A stretch of DNA of 64,000 nucleotides. It comes from Utricularia gibba (taxonomy: Eukaryota; Streptophyta; Magnoliopsida; Lamiales; Lentibulariaceae). Of the stretch, positions 59,726 through 64,000 are shown piece after piece (positions within the stretch are counted from its first letter, which is position 1; each line of letters starts with the position of its first letter). The stretch covers positions 2,356,001-2,420,000 of the forward strand of contig NEEC01000002.1 of the NCBI GenBank assembly GCA_002189035.1, given 5' to 3'. Position numbers and translations under genes: made by a program. The notes beneath the pieces are model-generated. The model searched no databases. It was given only the letters and a program-made list of their open reading frames with translations, and was not told the origin of the DNA.

Positions 59726-62700
59726 TCAATAATGGCTTGGCCGTCGTCTACCAGAATCAGTCCTCATTCTCTTCACAGGATTTGCCCATCCCGCAGAGCC
59801 CCCTGTGCTGCTACCTTGTTGGGGTGGGACAACATTCCACCCTTGCACTGCAGCACTCTGGTTTCCTGATCCTACCACATCCTTGGTGCCCTGAGTTCTA
59901 ACGTTTCGATTAAGCCCAGTCGAGGAAAGGGTGCTAACTGATCCCATTCCGGCTTTGAGAGGCAACTTTTCACGGTCTTTCCTCTTCTTTTTGCAAACAA
60001 CAAGTTCACCAGGATGTGTGAAGGGAGGGCTGGCTGCATCCTGTTGTGTTGGCACCCGGTTTCCAAACTTTGATTCCCTCTGAGATGTTTGAACAGGAAA
60101 TCGGGTTTGTGGCCTGGGGAAACCAATATCACAGTTGTCGGTCTCCATTTCCTTGACTGACTTTTGACGCTTGCTTGATCCGGGTAGTGATCGCTTTGAA
60201 GAGCCAGGGCCACCAGTGTTGCCTACTGAACTGAAGAACGAAAGGGAATTCTTGGCTTCTCTAAAGTCGGTGTCAGGGAATGCAATATACAGTATATCAA
60301 AAAAGAGGTCATGAACTTTCTTCGCCTCGTCTCTAACCTGCATGTTAACAATGAAATGCAATTAGCCATCTTATTTGGAAGCCATAAGTACCTTGTGGTT
60401 CGGTCCTAATCGCTGATCTCCATTAAAGAAAGGAATGCAAGGGCAACAAGAGATCAGAGCAATGGTTGAACCTCGTAGTTGTAGCCATAATGTTGCATGC
60501 CAGCTTTCAACATAAACTGCACATCTGATACGACATCCATGACTCCGTTGTACTCAAACTTGTCCAGACGGAAATGAATCTTTCTTAGATCAAGGAGGCT
60601 ATCTCCTGATACACCTGAATTCTCAATTCTTTTCCAGAGCTGGGTTAACAATGGAATTATTTGGTGGCCTTCATGATCAATTCTTCTCTGAAGTCGACCA
60701 ATGACGTTCTTGCACTGTAATGGGAGATAGACCAACAATGAGAAAGCTGTTAAACAAAACCTTACTGATAACTGATAAGGCATACGCAAAAGTGCTGCTT
60801 GAATAGCTGGTGGGTTGGCAGTCATGCGCATAAGGTTGAAAGCAACATCAAATAAACAAAAGAACCAAAAGCAATGCACCTTCCTCTGGATGATTTCCGA
60901 GATTTTAGCGGTTCCACTTTTTGGCACTTTTACTCCTCTGCTATCAAGACTTTCCATTGTGTGTTCAGTAACATCATCCGGGGGTTTGACCTGCAACTTA
61001 TTCTGCCAGATTTAAGTCCACCCGGGCTGATTGATGTAGTTTTCCTTGGTAAACTTCGTTTATTCTTGAAGGACGAATCATCCCTCTCTGATTTTGAAGA
61101 AATAGCATCACCATGAACTTTATTAGCATGGCCATCCCCTGCGAGGGATTTATATTTGTATTCAGAGTGGAACATCATTGGAGAAGGATCAACATGACGT
61201 GGTGGTGATATTTCACTGGGCTTCTCCTCCACTCTCTCAATAGTTTGCCGTGGCCGAAGGCGAATACTACGCTTGCGTCTTATCTTAGGCTGCACTACCT
61301 GTTCATCTTCCCCTTCATCACGATCACGGTTCCAGCTGCCAGAATGCTGCTGGTCAAACATAGACTCCCCAGAAATTGCAATCTCCCCTTCTTCTAAATC
61401 ATCAGACTGGAAAAGAGTAGCATATATGCATTATTGTGGAGTATATGGTTCAGTTATATAGACATAATTTGAGACAAGAACTGCAGGCATACCAATTTCT
61501 TCAAACGGGGGTTGGACCTACTGTCTAAAGCAGAGAGTGATCCAAACTTCTGAGATGACCCAGAAGGTGATACTACAGGCATCAATTTTCTACTGTGAGA
61601 AGAAGATCCAGATGATGCCGCTTCATCCACAATATTAGTGTTCCTTGTCCCCTGCAAAGTTCCTTGATATTCATAACCCTCGGCAGAAATAGGCCCTTCT
61701 TCTTCTGATTGATCTTTGTCATGGCGAGGTGCCTCACTGGAATCATCATCCTCTAATTCCCCCACTTCACCTTCTTGCACAGAATACCCATTTCTATCCT
61801 CAGAGCTCCCTTCAGAAAAATCTAAATTTTCTTCGTCCAACTCTGCATAGACTGGTGTTTTACGTTTAGGTCGCCCTCTCCTTCTCTCTGTCTCAGAAGC
61901 CACTTCAGTTGAATCGTCTCCAATACTCCCTGCATATAAGCCATTCCTTGATGGTTTCTTTGACAAATTAGCAATTGCAGTATTCACTTCTTTAGTACTC
62001 GCACGAAGCCAAGAGGGGACTTGATCGTATGAAGTCATGTCATCTATCCAGTCAAGTTCTTCATCCATTTGATCAAAAAGCTCTACTTCCTCCTCACTCC
62101 TAGCTATCATACGGTTCACTTGGTGAAGTGATGGGACATCATGAACAGTTTCTTGATATCTTTCTTCATCATGCAACAAAGTTTCTAAAGTTAGACGCCG
62201 CTCTTCATGTGTAGTTCGCTGATCAAACCTCCCTGCATTAATGACTTCATCAGCCATGTCAATCTTGTACTGCTGAATATTATTCCGAATCAAGCTCTCT
62301 ATAGAACCCACGTATCGGTCCTTTCCTGCAAGATCGTCATCTAAATCAACTCTCCCTCTTCTCCTAAACTCATCCTCTTTCTGGTGGCTCGAAATTTTGT
62401 CGACCACAGCTTCCATATAGATCACCTTCACCTCCCTTGTCTGCCCAATACGATGCGCTCGAGCAACTGCTTGTTCCTCATTTTTGGGGTTTGGATCTGG
62501 ATCATATATGATAACAGTGTCGGCAGACTGAAGATTAAGACCCCGCCCAGCAGCTCGGATGCTAAGCAAAAATATAAAGCAGTCTGTATCAGGATCGTTA
62601 AAATCAACTATAGCTGATTCACGGTCTTCCAGACTAGTCATTCCATCAATTCTTCTGAAGACAAGCCTCCGCCACTGCAAATACTCTTCGACTATGTCGA

Positions 62701-63345
62701 GGAGTTTGGTCATAGTGCTGAAGAGCAGTACCCTGTGTCTAGTTCTTTGAAGTTTAATCAATACCCTATTAAGAACCCACATTTTCCCACATGATCTCAC
62801 GAGAAAATCCTTTGACAAATCATTGAAATATGGATAATTGAGCAACGGATGATTGCAAGCTTTTCTCAACTCCATGCACCTATTGTTCAAAGTCTTGTAG
62901 ATTTTGGCCTGATAAATTGGATTCTTTTGAACCTTACGCTGTTCATCTTCAGGATCAACCCTAAGAGTGCCTGTAGCTTTAATCCAGTCATAAATGGCAC
63001 TCTGTATCGCAGACATTCGGCATTTCAAAACAATTGAAACCTGCACCCAAAAAATCTGTCAGTCCATGGCAATATTCATAATTGAGAAAAAATGAATCGT
63101 ACCTTTGGAGGAAGTGATCCTTCCACATCCTCAACCCGACGCCTAAGCATAAAAGGCTCCAGAATTTGATGTAGTCTATGAATAATAATTACTTTTTTCT
63201 CTGTCTCAAGCCAATCATCTTCAGCATTGTGTCCTGGCCCTTCCTTTTGAAAGGGCTGAGAGAACCAATCATGAAATACCTTTTTATTGTCAAAAACGTC
63301 TGGGAGCAACAAGTTCAGAAGTGACCATAGTTCCTTAAGATCGTT
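59726..63345 (-). CDS. BRM: SWI/SNF chromatin-remodelling ATPase BRAHMA, 3' part, one frame break
   Basis: Six exons in the window: 63345-63103, 63040-61493, 61406-60880, 60714-60472, 60337-59726, entering after the second exon from off-window sequence. They cover the end of ATPase lobe 1 (NDLKELWSLLNLLLPDVFD), lobe 2 with motifs LLFSTMTKLLDI and VARAHRIGQTREVKV, then the SnAC-like segment (RFDQRTTHEERRLTLETLL), a long acidic disordered region, and the C-terminal bromodomain (CKNVIGRLQRRIDHEGHQIIPLLTQLWKRIEN). The end VGWANPVKR-type motif and GRRRPSHY are diagnostic. BRM slides nucleosomes in plant SWI/SNF complexes. The exon 61406-60880 is 527 nt between two phase-0 junctions, one base short; the loss is at 61003-61005. 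The N-terminal QLQ and HSA parts lie beyond 64000. Confidence 0.95.
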
Positions 63346-64000
63346 CTACAGATAAAATATAAGTCCCATAATCATCAGAACATGCACATGATAAACGCCT
63401 GATACAGCAAAATTAAAAACACAAGGCCAGAAAAAAATTAAATGGTAGAAAGTATTTAACCCACGAGCAAAAATGCAAATAATATTCCTACAGTTTCAGC
63501 GAAACGGTAGTCTTTATCCATCTGCACTGTGCTCAAAAACTCACAATGCTAGACTTTCAGAGCAAACATAAAGCTGCTGCTACAAAATGTCCCCGAGGCC
63601 ATCACCATTATAGGCTAATTCAAATACACTAATAAGCAAGATGCGTACTAGTTACAACAGGTTTCAAATGATGCACGAAAACACATCTGGATATTTAATC
63701 TAGAGACTGGACAAAGAAACTGCAGCAGTGTTCGCCGTCAAACATTATTTAGCATAAAACAATTATGTTATCATCATTCCATATAATAAAATTCAGCAGG
63801 ATCAGGCAATCATTCCAATCCGAAACCATAAGCACCCTTCTCTACCTCATTGAAGCTTACAGAATAAAATTTCTTTGAAAGACATTTGGTAATAGTGAAG
63901 CTTTAAATGAAGGTAGAAATAAATTAAAAAGTATATTTTCCAATAATAAGCCACATTACGAATACGTTTTTTCGTTTCAATACTAGATTTCCATAAATAG
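63346..64000 (-). other. BRM intron running to the window edge
   Basis: After the exon starting at 63345 no coding match is seen up to 64000. The previous BRM exon, ending in the helicase motif LTGTPLQ, is expected just beyond. The sequence is AT-rich, with no frame of note. Confidence 0.6.

Overview
The window is nuclear DNA from a flowering plant, most likely a eudicot. Genes are intron-rich with short GT-AG introns, intergenic DNA is AT-rich, and almost every gene belongs to a plant family: sterol methyltransferase SMT1, WRINKLED1, a class I TCP factor, a TITANIA/OBERON PHD protein, BRAHMA, a MATE transporter and a PSY peptide. I see no bacterial operon, CRISPR array, organellar block or viral gene. 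The species cannot be named from the sequence.

Layout. 0-4 kb: the C-terminal tail of an unidentified gene, an AT-hook protein with a 5'UTR intron, and a decayed hAT-like element. 4-14 kb: ABCG11-type wax/cutin transporter (-), TCP7/TCP21-like factor (+), alcohol dehydrogenase-like enzyme (+), a PSY sulfated-peptide precursor (+) and a RING-H2 E3 ligase (-). 14-22 kb: a coiled-coil protein (-), SMT1 (-) and the cytochrome b5 protein RLF (+), the last two head to head. 22-32 kb: DNA topoisomerase II (+) tail to tail with a TITANIA/OBERON PHD protein (-). 32-43 kb: an ARM-repeat protein (-), WRI1 (+), a decayed NF-YC pseudogene (-) and a CDK-like kinase (-). 43-46.5 kb: gene-poor DNA with a Ty1/copia gag relic. 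46.5-64 kb: TFIIE-beta (+), a GH28 polygalacturonase-like enzyme (+), MPK4-type MAP kinase (-), MATE transporter (+), UBC4/5/6-type E2 (+) and the 3' part of BRM (-), whose 5' part lies beyond the window.

The genes do not form a pathway. They are an ordinary euchromatic mixture of housekeeping and regulatory functions. ABCG11, WRI1 and SMT1 all touch lipid metabolism, but their proximity looks coincidental.

The most important technical observation is that seven genes carry single-base losses that break the frame, eleven in all, often in short homopolymers. The other twelve complete genes read through cleanly. Because conserved essential genes (TOP2, BRM, WRI1) are affected, and every event is a -1, I read most of these as consensus errors rather than dead genes. 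The NF-YC copy is different: it also has a stop codon, mixed-direction shifts and CpG-type substitutions, and is a real pseudogene. Biologically notable items are the compact PSY peptide gene, three GC-AG introns sharing one donor, and the 9-nt WRI1 mini-exon. I found no convincing undescribed system.
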